64,000 bases of DNA from Proteobacteria bacterium ST_bin14 (GCA_002083655.1 MSXR01000001.1:259911-323910), one strand, 5' to 3'. Shown: positions 8,648 through 17,858, numbered from the stretch's first letter. Notes: a model not told the origin generated them from the sequence alone. Made by a program: numbers and translations.

Positions 8648-9734
8648 GGCGTTGGCTGGCTGGCCGCTGGGCACCGCGCCGCCGCACGCGGCGCACCCCG
8701 CCAACCATTCCTGACAGGATCAGCCCGTCAAGACTCGCATAGCCCAGTCCCAGATGATCGGGCCGAACGGCCAGCGCATCGGCCAGGCCAATGCTGCCTG
8801 ATCGCAGCGCAGCGCGCCCGATCCGCGCCCATAGCCGCGCGGTCTCCCAGCGGATCAACCGGATGTCCGCCTCATCGGGGCGCAGTTGTTCCAGAAACGC
8901 GGCTTGCAGGGTCATGATCGTATCGCCCAGCGCCGTTAGTGTTGCGCGATCGGGCACGGGCTTATGCCCCATCACATGCTGCACCAGCAGGGCCGCGCGC
9001 GCTTCGGCCGCATCGCCGAATTGCGGGCGGTGCCGGTCGGCCAACACTTGCGTGGCGCTGGCTTCCATCGTCATCGTAAAGCGTTGCGATGCGCCGCCGC
9101 CATGGCTGCGATAATCGAGCAGCTCGGTATCGATTTGGGCAATCCGTCCCTTGGCGGCCAGCCGGTGATAGAGATCAAAATCTTCCGCATAAAGCCGGTC
9201 TGGCCGCGTGAACGGGGTCAGCGATTGTGCAACATTGCTGCGCAGCATTACGGATGACCAGACGATCGGATTGCAGATGCATAACATCCATTCCACCAGC
9301 GCCGGGCTAGTCACGGGCGGCAGCGCGGAGGCGCGGATTGCGCCGTTGCGAAGCTGGCGGGTGGCCGTGGCCACGAGCACGGTTGCTGGATGTGCATCCA
9401 GATACGCCACCTGCGCCGCCAGGCGATCGGGGTGGCAAAGGTCATCCTGGTCAAGGGCCGCAATATATCGCCCGCGCGCCAGGGCAACGGCCTGGTTGCG
9501 GGCGTGGACGGGGCCCTGGTTTATGCTGGATTCAATCACCCGGAAGCGCGGATCGCTGATGCTGCGCAGCATTTGCGGCGTCGAATCTGTTGAACAATCG
9601 TCGACGATCACCACTTCGAAATCGGTGAAACGCTGCGCGATCAACGTCGCAATGGTCTCGCCGATTACCGCCGCCCCGTTATAGGCCGCCATGATGACGC
9701 TGACGGCAGGCACGCTGACAACCGGCAATGTCAC
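8631..9734 (-). CDS. Glycosyltransferase family 2
   Basis: A 367-residue GT-A fold enzyme. The opening VSVIMAAYNGAAVIGETIATLIAQ, the EVVIVDDCSTDST motif, ARGRYIAALDQDDLCHPDRL with the metal-binding Asp cluster, and AEDFDLYHRLA are all typical of GT2. It should transfer a nucleotide-activated sugar to a glycan or lipid acceptor. The C-terminal 110 residues are helical and basic, without a clear membrane segment. Its ATG overlaps the stop of the aminotransferase-flavoprotein gene by four bases, so the two are translationally coupled and may serve one glycan pathway. Confidence 0.9.
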   Translation of the reverse strand: MTLPVVSVPAVSVIMAAYNGAAVIGETIATLIAQRFTDFEVVIVDDCSTDSTPQMLRSISDPRFRVIESSINQGPVHARNQAVALARGRYIAALDQDDLCHPDRLAAQVAYLDAHPATVLVATATRQLRNGAIRASALPPVTSPALVEWMLCICNPIVWSSVMLRSNVAQSLTPFTRPDRLYAEDFDLYHRLAAKGRIAQIDTELLDYRSHGGGASQRFTMTMEASATQVLADRHRPQFGDAAEARAALLVQHVMGHKPVPDRATLTALGDTIMTLQAAFLEQLRPDEADIRLIRWETARLWARIGRAALRSGSIGLADALAVRPDHLGLGYASLDGLILSGMVGGVRRVRRRGAQRPASQRPSAVL

Positions 9735-12220
9735 GCCACCGCTCGCGCCTGTTCGCCCAGCAGTTGATCAACAATCATGAGCCCGACATCATTTTGCCAT
9801 TGCCACAGGCCATTGGCCTGCCCCTTGAAGCTCGCCTCGCCCCCCAGCGGCCCCCACGGCACAAATCCGGCGGCGAGGCCGATGCCGTACACGCCGGGAA
9901 TTGGCGCGCCGCCAGCATCGGTAACCCGGCAATAGCGATCAACCATCGGGTCGCCCTGATCGGCGGCAAGCGTGATCGCACTGCCATCGGCGCGCAACAG
10001 CGGCAGGGCGTGGGGGCGATAACCAAGCGCCGCAATTACCAGATCGGCGCTTTGCACAATTGCGCGCGCGGCGGCATCGTCGTCCTGGCCAAGCCGGTGC
10101 AGCGCCACGCGCGGCTCTGGCGTGCGGCCATCCACCGCCAGCATCCGCAGCACCAGATCGCGCGCCTCCAGCCGGAACCCGGCGAGCCGATAGACAAAAC
10201 CACTGACCGGGCAGATGTCGTCAGCGTCAAAATCGGTAAACCCCTCGGCCAGCGCTGCCGCCGCTGAATGATAAAAGGGGCGCAGTGGCCGGCGGTGCAG
10301 CAGGGTGATCGCGCCCGCACCAAATGGCAGGGCGGGTTGCGCCTTTAGCAACAGCGCAATCGTCGCCAGCGCGCTGGTCGATCCGCCAATTACCGCAATA
10401 CGCGGTGCGCGCTTTTCCCGCAGGCGATCAGCCAGCATCGCCATGCCGCCCTGGGCCGCAATCACATCAGACTGGATCAGCCGGTCGCCTGCCAGTTCCA
10501 CCAGGGGTGCGCCTGCAACATGCTGCGCAGCAAGCCGCGCTTCGGGCTGGTGGCCACCGGTTGCAATGATGATCGCTCTGCTGCGTTGCTGGATCGTCGC
10601 GCCATCGGCATGGCGACGCGCACGCACCGTCCAGATATTGTCAGCGCCCAGCGTGGCATTAACCGCATCATGCCCGGTCAGAACGGTGCCGCCATTGGTG
10701 GTGACAATCTGCCCCAGCCGCTCGCCGGCAGCGCGCAGCAGCGGCCCGACCTGGGGCAATGGCACGCCGACAATATCGGGGTGCGCGCGGATCGCCTGCC
10801 CTGCGGCACCGGTTGCCAGCGCGGCAAGCTCGCCGTGCACATTATCCTTAACCGCCGTCAGAAAGGTCGTCGCCGTGCTATCCGATGTGATCGCATAGCC
10901 ACCCAGCCGCCCGATCCCCAACGCCGAATCGCGTTCGATCACGACCAGCCCCGACGCGGCGAGCGTGGGCAGCAGGTTGCGCTTGGTCGCCGCCGTCAGC
11001 AGCGCGGTTCCGGCCGGCCCACCGCCAATCACAACAGCCGAAGCAATGGGGGCGGGCGCCGCGCGCGCAGCATAGGCCCGGCTCGCCTGGCGCGCGCACA
11101 CATCGGCAAATATGCCGGCAATGTCGATCGCATCGCCTGGCCGCATCGCATCGGTGATCGGCAACGACACAATCCGCGCCCCAATCATGTCCGCGACAGG
11201 CGTCGGCTCGATGACGGCGCTGGCCTTGAACAGCGGTTGCTGCGCAAGATGGGGGCTGAAATAGCACCCGGCACCCACGCCCTGATCGGTCAGCGCGGCA
11301 ATCACGGCATCGCGCCGCCCGGCGAGCACCGACGGCAGCAGCACCGGCATGAATTGCAATGCACGCCGTTGCCCGGTCACATGCTGCATCGTAAAATCGC
11401 GCAGGCTTGACCGGTAATGCGCTTCAATGGCGGCCCGGTTTGCGCACACCGCTTCGATCTCGCTTAGTTTTTCGCGCGCCATCAGCGCCATGATTTCGGG
11501 CAATTTCGCGTTGATGCCGGGCAGGGTGGCGCTGCGGCTGCCGTCAAAACCAAAATTGGTCATTGATCGCAGCCGCGCGATAAGCGCCTGATTGCCGCTG
11601 TGGATCAGCCCACCTTCGCCCACGGCAAAGGTTTTGGTGGCGTGCATCGAATGGACAATGGCGAAATCGGCGCGAGCGCCAAAACCCATGCCGGCTTGAT
11701 CGGTGGTGCCAAGGGAGGCTGCTGCGTCGACCACGATTCCCACGCCGTGGCGCTCCCGCAGCCTGGCATAGCGATCAAGGTCGATGGCGTTGCCGAATGT
11801 GGCATAGGGGATAATCACGGCGATGCGGTCGCCATATCGCGCCAGCAGTGCCTCCTCTGCATCGGCACTCGCCCCCCAATGGTGCGGGTCGATATCGCAG
11901 ATCAGCGGTGTCAGCCCCGCCCAGATCGCGGCTTGCGCGGTTGCCGCAAAGGTCAGGCTGGGCATCAGCGCCAGCGCACCCGGCGCGTGGCGCGCACCCG
12001 CTGCATCGCGAATCGCGATCATCAGCCCCAATGTCGCGTTTGCCACTGCCAGGCTGTCGCCGTTTCCGCCAAATAGCTGATCGGTCACGTCACGCTCAAA
12101 CGCGCGGACCTCGGGGCCGTTGTTGCTGAAGACGCCCGATTCCTCGATCCGGCGCAGACCATCGCCAAGCGTGCTCAGCTTTGGCGGGCGCGGGGCGATC
12201 AGGGGAAAATGTTTCTTCAT
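9731..12220 (-). CDS. Fusion of DegT/DnrJ/EryC1-type aminotransferase with FAD/NAD(P)-binding oxidoreductase
   Basis: An 829-residue two-part protein. Residues 1-390 are a PLP-dependent sugar-aminotransferase-type domain: NNGPEVRAFE, ANATLGL, GIVVDAAASLGT and the catalytic lysine in SMHATKTFAVGEGG (about Lys196). After an Ala/Pro linker, residues 395-829 form a flavoprotein with an FAD-binding VVIGGGPAGTAL (about 396-407), ATGGHQP, a second Rossmann motif IAVIGGSTSALA (about 608-619) and a closing GVYGIGLAAGF. Both halves look complete. No second start or frameshift lies between them. The ATG at 12220 fits the aminotransferase N-terminus; a GTG at 12253 is possible. Likely makes and oxidises an amino sugar, by inference only. 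Confidence 0.88.
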   Translation of the reverse strand: MKKHFPLIAPRPPKLSTLGDGLRRIEESGVFSNNGPEVRAFERDVTDQLFGGNGDSLAVANATLGLMIAIRDAAGARHAPGALALMPSLTFAATAQAAIWAGLTPLICDIDPHHWGASADAEEALLARYGDRIAVIIPYATFGNAIDLDRYARLRERHGVGIVVDAAASLGTTDQAGMGFGARADFAIVHSMHATKTFAVGEGGLIHSGNQALIARLRSMTNFGFDGSRSATLPGINAKLPEIMALMAREKLSEIEAVCANRAAIEAHYRSSLRDFTMQHVTGQRRALQFMPVLLPSVLAGRRDAVIAALTDQGVGAGCYFSPHLAQQPLFKASAVIEPTPVADMIGARIVSLPITDAMRPGDAIDIAGIFADVCARQASRAYAARAAPAPIASAVVIGGGPAGTALLTAATKRNLLPTLAASGLVVIERDSALGIGRLGGYAITSDSTATTFLTAVKDNVHGELAALATGAAGQAIRAHPDIVGVPLPQVGPLLRAAGERLGQIVTTNGGTVLTGHDAVNATLGADNIWTVRARRHADGATIQQRSRAIIIATGGHQPEARLAAQHVAGAPLVELAGDRLIQSDVIAAQGGMAMLADRLREKRAPRIAVIGGSTSALATIALLLKAQPALPFGAGAITLLHRRPLRPFYHSAAAALAEGFTDFDADDICPVSGFVYRLAGFRLEARDLVLRMLAVDGRTPEPRVALHRLGQDDDAAARAIVQSADLVIAALGYRPHALPLLRADGSAITLAADQGDPMVDRYCRVTDAGGAPIPGVYGIGLAAGFVPWGPLGGEASFKGQANGLWQWQNDVGLMIVDQLLGEQARAVA

Positions 12221-12316
12221 TGTTGCGCGCTCGTCCGGGTCAAGAGCGATCACGCTACACGCGGGCTTGCTAAAAACCCGTTACGGTGGTGCGAAGGGGA
12301 AGATGAGGAGAGCAAC

Positions 12317-13210
12317 ATGGCCGAGTTCGAAACGATCACGCTGGGGATTGACGGTGGCATCGCCACAATCACGCTGAACCGGCCCGATCGGCTGAATGCG
12401 TTCACCGGGCAGATGATGGCCGATCTGATCGCCGCGTTTGACATCACCGACACCGACGATGCCGTCCGCGCCGTCATCATCACCGGCGCGGGGCGGGGGT
12501 TTTGTGCGGGCGCTGATCTGGCGGCGGGGGATGCAACGTTTGATTATGCGCGGCTGGGCGACGATGGCCCGGTTGCGGCCGACGGATCAGTTGATTTCAG
12601 CCATGCATCGGTGCGCGACACTGGCGGTCGACTAACGCTACGGATGTTCGATTCGCTGAAACCGGTGATCGGGGCGATTAACGGCCCCGCTGTGGGCATC
12701 GGCGCGACGATGTTGCTGCCCATGGATTTCCGGATGGCCAGCGATACCGCGCGCTTCGGCTTTGTGTTTGCGCGGCGCGGGATTGTGCCCGAAGCGGCAT
12801 CAAGCTGGTTCCTGCCCCGGCTGGTGGGCATCGGCCAGGCGCTGGACTGGTGCTATTCGGGCCGGGTGTTTGATGCAGCAGAGGCGCTGAAAGGCGGCCT
12901 GGTGCGATCGGTGCACGCCCCCGATGCTCTGCTGCCCGCCGCCCGCGCGCTGGCGCTGGAACTGACCGCGCACAGCGCCCCGGTATCGGTGGCGATGACG
13001 CGGCGGATGATGTGGACAATGCTGGGTGCCGCCCACCCGATGGACGCGCACCGCATTGACAGTCGCGGCGTGTGGGTACGCGGGTCGAGCGATGACGCGA
13101 AGGAGGGCGTGATGTCATTCCTCGAAAAGCGCGACGCGGTGTTTGGCGACCGCGTTTCTGATCAGTGGCCGCTGGCCGATGGGTGGTTCGACGCACCGGG
13201 CTATCGGTAA
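12317..13210 (+). CDS. Enoyl-CoA hydratase/isomerase family protein
   Basis: A 297-residue crotonase-fold protein. ITLNRPDRLNAFTGQMMADL opens the fold. The oxyanion-hole segments are ITGAGRGFCAGADL and INGPAVGIGATMLLPMDFRMAS, and the acidic position lies in FARRGIVPEAASSWFLPRLVG. Family members hydrate or isomerise acyl-CoA thioesters, often in fatty acid or aromatic degradation. It is slightly longer than the usual 260 residues because of an insert around residues 78-100. The ATG at 12317 has GAGGAG seven bases upstream. It is divergent from the aminotransferase fusion. Confidence 0.93.
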   Translation: MAEFETITLGIDGGIATITLNRPDRLNAFTGQMMADLIAAFDITDTDDAVRAVIITGAGRGFCAGADLAAGDATFDYARLGDDGPVAADGSVDFSHASVRDTGGRLTLRMFDSLKPVIGAINGPAVGIGATMLLPMDFRMASDTARFGFVFARRGIVPEAASSWFLPRLVGIGQALDWCYSGRVFDAAEALKGGLVRSVHAPDALLPAARALALELTAHSAPVSVAMTRRMMWTMLGAAHPMDAHRIDSRGVWVRGSSDDAKEGVMSFLEKRDAVFGDRVSDQWPLADGWFDAPGYR

Positions 13211-13663
13211 CGGCGGCGCGCGGCCGTGTTTCTCACTGGGCACCGACCCTCATTACCCAGGCGGATAACCTGCTGAACCGGCTTGTGGTCACACAAACTC
13301 ATTTTATCACACAAATTCATCCGTCACCCCGGATCAAGTCCCCCGTTATGCTTTTCAGCCAAGGACGACTTTGATGTGCTCCCGCGAAGGCGAGTGCTGG
13401 GTCGGATCGTCCCCCGGACGATCCTTGCACCTATGGGGTTAGGTGCAACCCTGCACTCCCAGTCTGGGCCCCCGCCTTCGCGGGGGAACAAGAAACTTGG
13501 CGTTCCATAGGAAGTGCCGCGCCGCCGTGGCTGAAGGGGATAGCTACCGATCAAGTCCGGGGTGAAGGGGGTTTCCGGATCCGGACGATCACAATCAGCT
13601 ATAATCGTTCAGGGTGCCCGCTTGCGCCAGGAACGACCGCTTCGCGCCGCTGCGCGACCAATT
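13211..13663. repeat. Repeat-filled intergenic region
   Basis: No gene is supported in these 453 bases. A CGTCACCCCGGATCAAGTC arm sits at about 13322-13340 and its partner GATCAAGTCCGGGGTGAAG at 13549-13567. Between them (13376-13490) lie arms of the CTCCCGCGAAGGCG / CGCCTTCGCGGGGG family separated by a GC-rich insert containing its own palindrome around GGATCGTCCCCCGGACGATCC. It looks like nested copies of two dispersed repeat families. Confidence 0.65.
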
Positions 13664-14764
13664 TCACGTCTCGGACGATCCACCGCCTCGCATCACATAA
13701 CCGCGCGTCTCATAGGGCGGCGATAGCCCCTCCACCCACGCCCCGTGCGCATGGGTTAGCGCCACCAGCTCCATCGGCGTATCGCCGGGCCAGCCCCGCA
13801 CGCGGATTTCGTGGCGGTGCAGATCGCGGTTGGGTTCCATCATCACCCAGCCGAGCGGGCGTTCTGGCGTGGCGTTCGCACCCGCTGCCGCCATCGCTGC
13901 GCTGATGCGGTCGCGGCCTTGCTTTGGCAGATATTGCCACACCACCGAATGCACCAGCACGCGCGCCACGCCCGCCGGTTGCGGCTCGGCGAGGCGCGCC
14001 TCAACCCAATCAGCGGCATCGCCTGCGTCAAGCTGCACGCCGTAACGCCGCACCATTGCAATGGCGGTGTCGATCCGGGCCTGCCGCTCCACCGCGTCCA
14101 CCCACACATAAGCCGCGAGCCGTTCAGCGGCGGCATCATCATTCAGGTCCACCGGCGCGATATCCACCCCGCGCACCCCGACAATGTCGACGGGCGCGGT
14201 GGGCGGCACTGGTCCGCGCCATTCGGGCTTGATCAGCAACTCTGCCGGCACAGGCCCGGCGCGCACACCGCCCAGGTCATAGCCGTATCGATCAATCAGC
14301 AGGTTCAGCCCGGCGCTCGATCCAATTTCCAACAACGCCATTTTCGGCCCAAACCGCGCCGCAAGATGGAGCAACCCCGTCATCAACCCGGCCGATCGCC
14401 CCGCCTCATTGGTCTGCGGCGGTCCGGCCAGCCAGGGCAAAAGCGCGGCATCATGCGCCGTCAGCGTGCGCGCGATGATGCCATCAACCGCATCGTCGCC
14501 CGTCACCGCGCCCAGGAACACCCGTGACAGCGCCGGATCAACCCCGGCCCGGTGCAGCGCGTGAAACCCGCCCATCAACCGCAGCACCATTGCATCGGCC
14601 ACCGGCTCGCCCGGCCAGTCGAGCACCGCCCGCCCGGTCGCGGTTTCGCGGGTAATGGCCCGGCCAATCGATCGACACAGTCGCGTGGTGACCGGCGCGT
14701 CCATTGCGTTGCAATAGCCCGCCTGCACCTCAAAAGAGTCCCGGTTGGTTGCTTCATCGGCCAT
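13664..14764 (-). CDS. DUF2332 family protein
   Basis: A 366-residue protein matching the DUF2332 family pattern: YCNAMDAPVT at the N-terminus, an ALLEIGSSAGLNLLIDRYGYDLGG motif in the middle that resembles an SAM-binding methyltransferase motif I, and VLVHSVVWQYLP plus WVMMEPN towards the end. The family has no assigned reaction; the glycine-rich motif suggests a methyltransferase-like fold. It is divergent from hisG across 70 bases, and nothing in its position ties it to histidine synthesis. Confidence 0.85.
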   Translation of the reverse strand: MADEATNRDSFEVQAGYCNAMDAPVTTRLCRSIGRAITRETATGRAVLDWPGEPVADAMVLRLMGGFHALHRAGVDPALSRVFLGAVTGDDAVDGIIARTLTAHDAALLPWLAGPPQTNEAGRSAGLMTGLLHLAARFGPKMALLEIGSSAGLNLLIDRYGYDLGGVRAGPVPAELLIKPEWRGPVPPTAPVDIVGVRGVDIAPVDLNDDAAAERLAAYVWVDAVERQARIDTAIAMVRRYGVQLDAGDAADWVEARLAEPQPAGVARVLVHSVVWQYLPKQGRDRISAAMAAAGANATPERPLGWVMMEPNRDLHRHEIRVRGWPGDTPMELVALTHAHGAWVEGLSPPYETRGYVMRGGGSSET

Positions 14765-14834
14765 GTTTCTTCCCTCCGCTACGGTATCAAGCCTTGTTGC
14801 GCCGCACCCACGCGCCCTCTACAGCGCCATCGAA

Positions 14835-15485
14835 ATGTCCCAAAACCCGATCATTATCGCTGTCCCCAAGGGGCGCATCCTTGCCGAGGCGTTGCCGCTG
14901 CTCGCGCGTGTCGGCATTGAGCCTGAGGCGGCGTTTGCCGATGAGTCCAGCCGGGCGTTGCGCTTTACGACGAATCAGCCCGGGATTGAGTTGATCCGCG
15001 TCCGCGCGTTCGATGTCGCCACCTTTGTCGCGCACGGCGCGGCGCAACTGGGGATTGTCGGGTCGGATGTGCTGGCCGAATTTGCCTATTCGGAACTTTA
15101 TGCCCCGGTTGATCTGGGCATCGGCCATTGCCGCCTGTCGGTTGCAGAGCCTGCCGAAATGGCCGCAACGGATGATCCGCGCGGGTGGAGCCATATTCGC
15201 ATCGCCACCAAATATCCGCATGTCACCAAGGCGCATTTCGCCGCGCGCGGCGTGCAGGCCGAATGCGTGAAGCTGAACGGCGCGATGGAGCTGGCACCGC
15301 TGCTGGGGCTTGCCCCGCGCATCGTCGATCTGGTGTCGTCGGGCCGCACCTTGCAGGAAAACGGGCTGGTTGAGGTGGAGGTGATTGCGCAGGTTACCAG
15401 CCGCCTCGTCGTCAACCGCGCCGCCTTCAAAACCCGCACCGAAATTGTGCCGCTGGTCGATGCATTCAGAAGGGCGGTTGCCTGA
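14835..15485 (+). CDS. hisG: ATP phosphoribosyltransferase, short form
   Basis: Catalyses the first step of histidine synthesis, joining ATP and PRPP. At 216 residues it is the short HisG, without the C-terminal ACT-like regulatory domain; such forms work with HisZ, which is not in this window. PKGRILAEALPLL, LGIVGSDVLAE, RIATKYPHV and the PRPP-binding DLVSSGRTLQENGL are visible. The ATG at 14835 is chosen for family length; upstream in-frame starts would overlap the divergent DUF2332 gene. hisD begins one base after the stop. Confidence 0.94.
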   Translation: MSQNPIIIAVPKGRILAEALPLLARVGIEPEAAFADESSRALRFTTNQPGIELIRVRAFDVATFVAHGAAQLGIVGSDVLAEFAYSELYAPVDLGIGHCRLSVAEPAEMAATDDPRGWSHIRIATKYPHVTKAHFAARGVQAECVKLNGAMELAPLLGLAPRIVDLVSSGRTLQENGLVEVEVIAQVTSRLVVNRAAFKTRTEIVPLVDAFRRAVA

Positions 15486-15486
15486 C

Positions 15487-16773
15487 ATGATCAGATTGTC
15501 CACCGACGCGCCCGGTTTCGCCAGTGCATTCACCGCACTCGTCAATGCGCGCCGCGAAGCCGATAGCGATGTCGCGCGCGACGTAACCGCAATCATCGCC
15601 CGCGTGCGGGATGAAGGCGATGCCGCGCTCGCTGCGCTGACGCTGGAGTTTGACGGGCATGATCTGGACCGGTCAGGCTGGCAGATTGACCTTGCCGATT
15701 GCCGCGCGGCTTATGAGGCGCTGGCGCCAGCGTTGCGCGCCGCGCTTGATCTCGCCGCGGACCGGATCACCACCTATCACCGCAAGCAGCGCCCCGAAGG
15801 CAGCGACACCACCGACGGCGCCGGGGTAAGGCTCGGCGCGCGCTGGTCGGCGGTGGAGGGGGCGGGCGTCTATGTGCCCGGCGGCCGCGCTGCTTATCCC
15901 AGCTCGGTATTGATGAACGCCATCCCGGCCAAGGTCGCCGGTGTCGACCGGCTCGTCATGGTCACGCCGACGCCAAAGGGTGAGATTAACCCGCTGGTGC
16001 TGGCGGCGGCCCATCTGGCGGGCGTGGATGAGCTATGGCGCGTCGGCGGCGCGCAGGCCGTGGCTGCACTGGCTTACGGCACCGATCACATCGCCCCGGT
16101 CGACGTCATCACCGGCCCCGGCAATGCCTGGGTGGCGGAGGCAAAGCGCCAGTTATACGGCGTGGTCGGCATCGATATGGTTGCCGGCCCCAGCGAAATC
16201 GTGGTGATCGCAGACGGCCAGAACGACCCCGAATGGATCGCCGCCGATCTGCTCAGCCAGTCGGAACATGATCCCACCAGCCAGTCGATCCTGTTCACCG
16301 ATGATGCGGGTTTTGCCGACCGGGTGGCATTGGCAGTCGACGCGCAGATCGAAACGCTCGCCACCGCCAAGGTTGCCCGCGCGGCCTGGGACGCGAACGG
16401 CGCGATCATCGTGGTGCGCGACTTTGCCCAGGCAATGCCGCTGGTCGATCGGCTGGCGGCGGAACATCTCGAACTCGCGGTGGCTGATCCGCAGGCGTTA
16501 TTCGATCAGGTGCGCCATGCAGGCTCTGTATTTCTGGGACGACACACGCCGGAAGCCGTGGGCGATTATGTCGCGGGGCCAAACCACGTCCTGCCCACGG
16601 GGCGCCGCGCGCGCTTTTCCAGCGGATTGTCTGTGCTGGATTTCATGAAGCGCACCAGTTTCCTCCAGCTCGATCCCGCATCGCTGGCCGCGATTGGCCC
16701 GGCGGCAGTGGCGCTGGCAGGCGCGGAAGGGCTGCCCGCACATGCGCGGTCGGTGGCGCTTCGGCTCGAATAA
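15487..16773 (+). CDS. hisD: Histidinol dehydrogenase
   Basis: Carries out the last two oxidations of histidine synthesis, histidinol to histidine, with NAD and zinc. The 428-residue product has GAGVYVPGGRAAYPSSVLMNAIPAKVAGV, RVGGAQAVAALAYGT, ITGPGNAWVAEAKR, AGPSEIVVIAD and LSQSEHDPTSQS, which holds zinc and catalytic residues, and GPNHVLPTGRRARFSSGLSV. The ATG at 15487 follows the hisG stop by one base, so the two are an operon. A palindromic repeat follows before nusB. Confidence 0.97.
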   Translation: MIRLSTDAPGFASAFTALVNARREADSDVARDVTAIIARVRDEGDAALAALTLEFDGHDLDRSGWQIDLADCRAAYEALAPALRAALDLAADRITTYHRKQRPEGSDTTDGAGVRLGARWSAVEGAGVYVPGGRAAYPSSVLMNAIPAKVAGVDRLVMVTPTPKGEINPLVLAAAHLAGVDELWRVGGAQAVAALAYGTDHIAPVDVITGPGNAWVAEAKRQLYGVVGIDMVAGPSEIVVIADGQNDPEWIAADLLSQSEHDPTSQSILFTDDAGFADRVALAVDAQIETLATAKVARAAWDANGAIIVVRDFAQAMPLVDRLAAEHLELAVADPQALFDQVRHAGSVFLGRHTPEAVGDYVAGPNHVLPTGRRARFSSGLSVLDFMKRTSFLQLDPASLAAIGPAAVALAGAEGLPAHARSVALRLE

Positions 16774-16774
16774 T

Positions 16775-16874
16775 ATTTCCCAATATCCGTTCGTCCCGAG
16801 CGAAGTCGAGGGACGTGCCGCAAGCGCTGCGCTTGGTGTCTCGACTTCGCTCGACACGAACGGATTGGGAAATG
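16775..16874. repeat. Long inverted-repeat element between hisD and nusB
   Basis: A near-perfect inverted repeat of about 100 bases. The left arm begins ATTTCCCAATATCCGTTCGT and continues through CGAGCGAAGTCGAGGGA; the right arm is CTCGACTTCGCTCGACACGAACGG then ATTGGGAAAT. The centre is CGTGCCGCAAGCGCTGCGC. This is the architecture of a pair of inverted REP sequences. It fills nearly the whole 127-base gap and could act as a terminator or mRNA stabiliser. Confidence 0.75.
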
Positions 16875-16900
16875 ATCATAACCCGCCCTATGGAAGTTAA

Positions 16901-17383
16901 ATGACCCAACCCAACTCTCGATCCAACCCCCGCACCGCCGCCCGCAGCAAGGCCCGCGCCGCTTCCCGGCTCGCTGCCGTTCAGGCGCTGTACCAGCATG
17001 ATATGGAGCAAACGCCGATCGCGCAGCTGCTGCATGAGTTCCATAATCACCGGCTGGGTGCCGAGATTGAGGACGCGCAATATGCCGAGGCCGACGTCGA
17101 TTTCTTTGACGATGTCGTCAAGGGCGTGCTGGCGCGCGAGGGCGAGATTGACGCCGCCATCGCCGCAAAGCTCGCCAGCGGCTGGAATCTCGACCGGCTC
17201 GACAAGCCGATGAAGGCGATCCTGCGCTGCGGCACCTATGAACTGCTCGCCCGCGCTGATGTGCCGACGGGCGCAGTGATCACCGAATATGTCGATGTTG
17301 CGCATGCCTTTTACGACAAGCGCGAGGCGGGTTTTGTGAATGGCTTGCTCGATGCGATCAGCAAGGTCGTGCGGCCTGCATGA
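16901..17383 (+). CDS. nusB: Transcription antitermination factor NusB
   Basis: Binds boxA RNA with NusE (S10) and promotes antitermination on rRNA operons. The 160 residues have the all-helical NusB pattern: ARAASRLAAVQALYQHDME, DFFDDVVKGVLAREGEIDAAI, LDRLDKPMKAILRCGTYELL, VITEYVDVAHAFYDKREAGFVNGLLDAIS. The N-terminus has a basic extension. Its stop codon overlaps the start of a DUF4169 gene. Confidence 0.95.
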   Translation: MTQPNSRSNPRTAARSKARAASRLAAVQALYQHDMEQTPIAQLLHEFHNHRLGAEIEDAQYAEADVDFFDDVVKGVLAREGEIDAAIAAKLASGWNLDRLDKPMKAILRCGTYELLARADVPTGAVITEYVDVAHAFYDKREAGFVNGLLDAISKVVRPA

Positions 17384-17556
17384 GCGACGTCGTCAACCTG
17401 CGGTTGGCGCGAAAGGCAAAAGCGCGCGTAACGGCTGAGGCTACCGCGAGCGCCAACCGCGCTGCCTTCGGCCGGACAAAGGCAGAAAAATCCACCGCAG
17501 CCACCGAAACCGCCCGCACTGATCGCGTGCTGGACGGTGCCAGGCGAGAGGAGTGA
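17380..17556 (+). CDS. DUF4169 family small basic protein
   Basis: A 58-residue protein starting with an ATG that overlaps the nusB stop by four bases. MSDVVNLRLARKAKAR and NRAAFGRTKAEK, ending DRVLDGARREE, is the conserved pattern of DUF4169, a small alphaproteobacterial family of unknown function. It is highly charged and probably a single long helix. Overlap with nusB suggests translational coupling. The family call rests on recognition of the N-terminal and RTKAE motifs. Confidence 0.8.
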   Translation: MSDVVNLRLARKAKARVTAEATASANRAAFGRTKAEKSTAATETARTDRVLDGARREE

Positions 17557-17858
17557 CCGGGCGGGTGTCCGGCTAGCTGGTCACCGAAACCGGCCTCCAA
17601 TCTCCCGTCACCCCGGGCTCGACCCGGGGTCCAGCTACCTTTTCCCCGACATCGACAACAGCGGGACCCCGGATCAAGTCCGGGGTGACGGTTTTAGTGA
17701 ATGGCAGCTTGCGCCCCAGTTGTGGCCGTTGACATTGTGCTCCCGCGAAGGCGGGAGCCCAGACTGGGTCCCCGCCTTCGCGGGGACACAACCGAAGTTG
17801 AGGTGACCGCTGTCCACCACCAGCAGACACAGCGCTAAACCCGCGCTACCACTATCCC
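17557..17858. repeat. Intergenic repeats between DUF4169 gene and thiL
   Basis: Two repeat families fill most of these 302 bases. Arms CGTCACCCCGGGCTCGACCCGGGG and CCCCGGATCAAGTCCGGGGTGACGG lie at 17607-17694. A second element at 17738-17790 has CTCCCGCGAAGGCGGGAG and CCCCGCCTTCGCGGGG facing each other around CCCAGACTGGG. No gene is seen. Confidence 0.75.
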
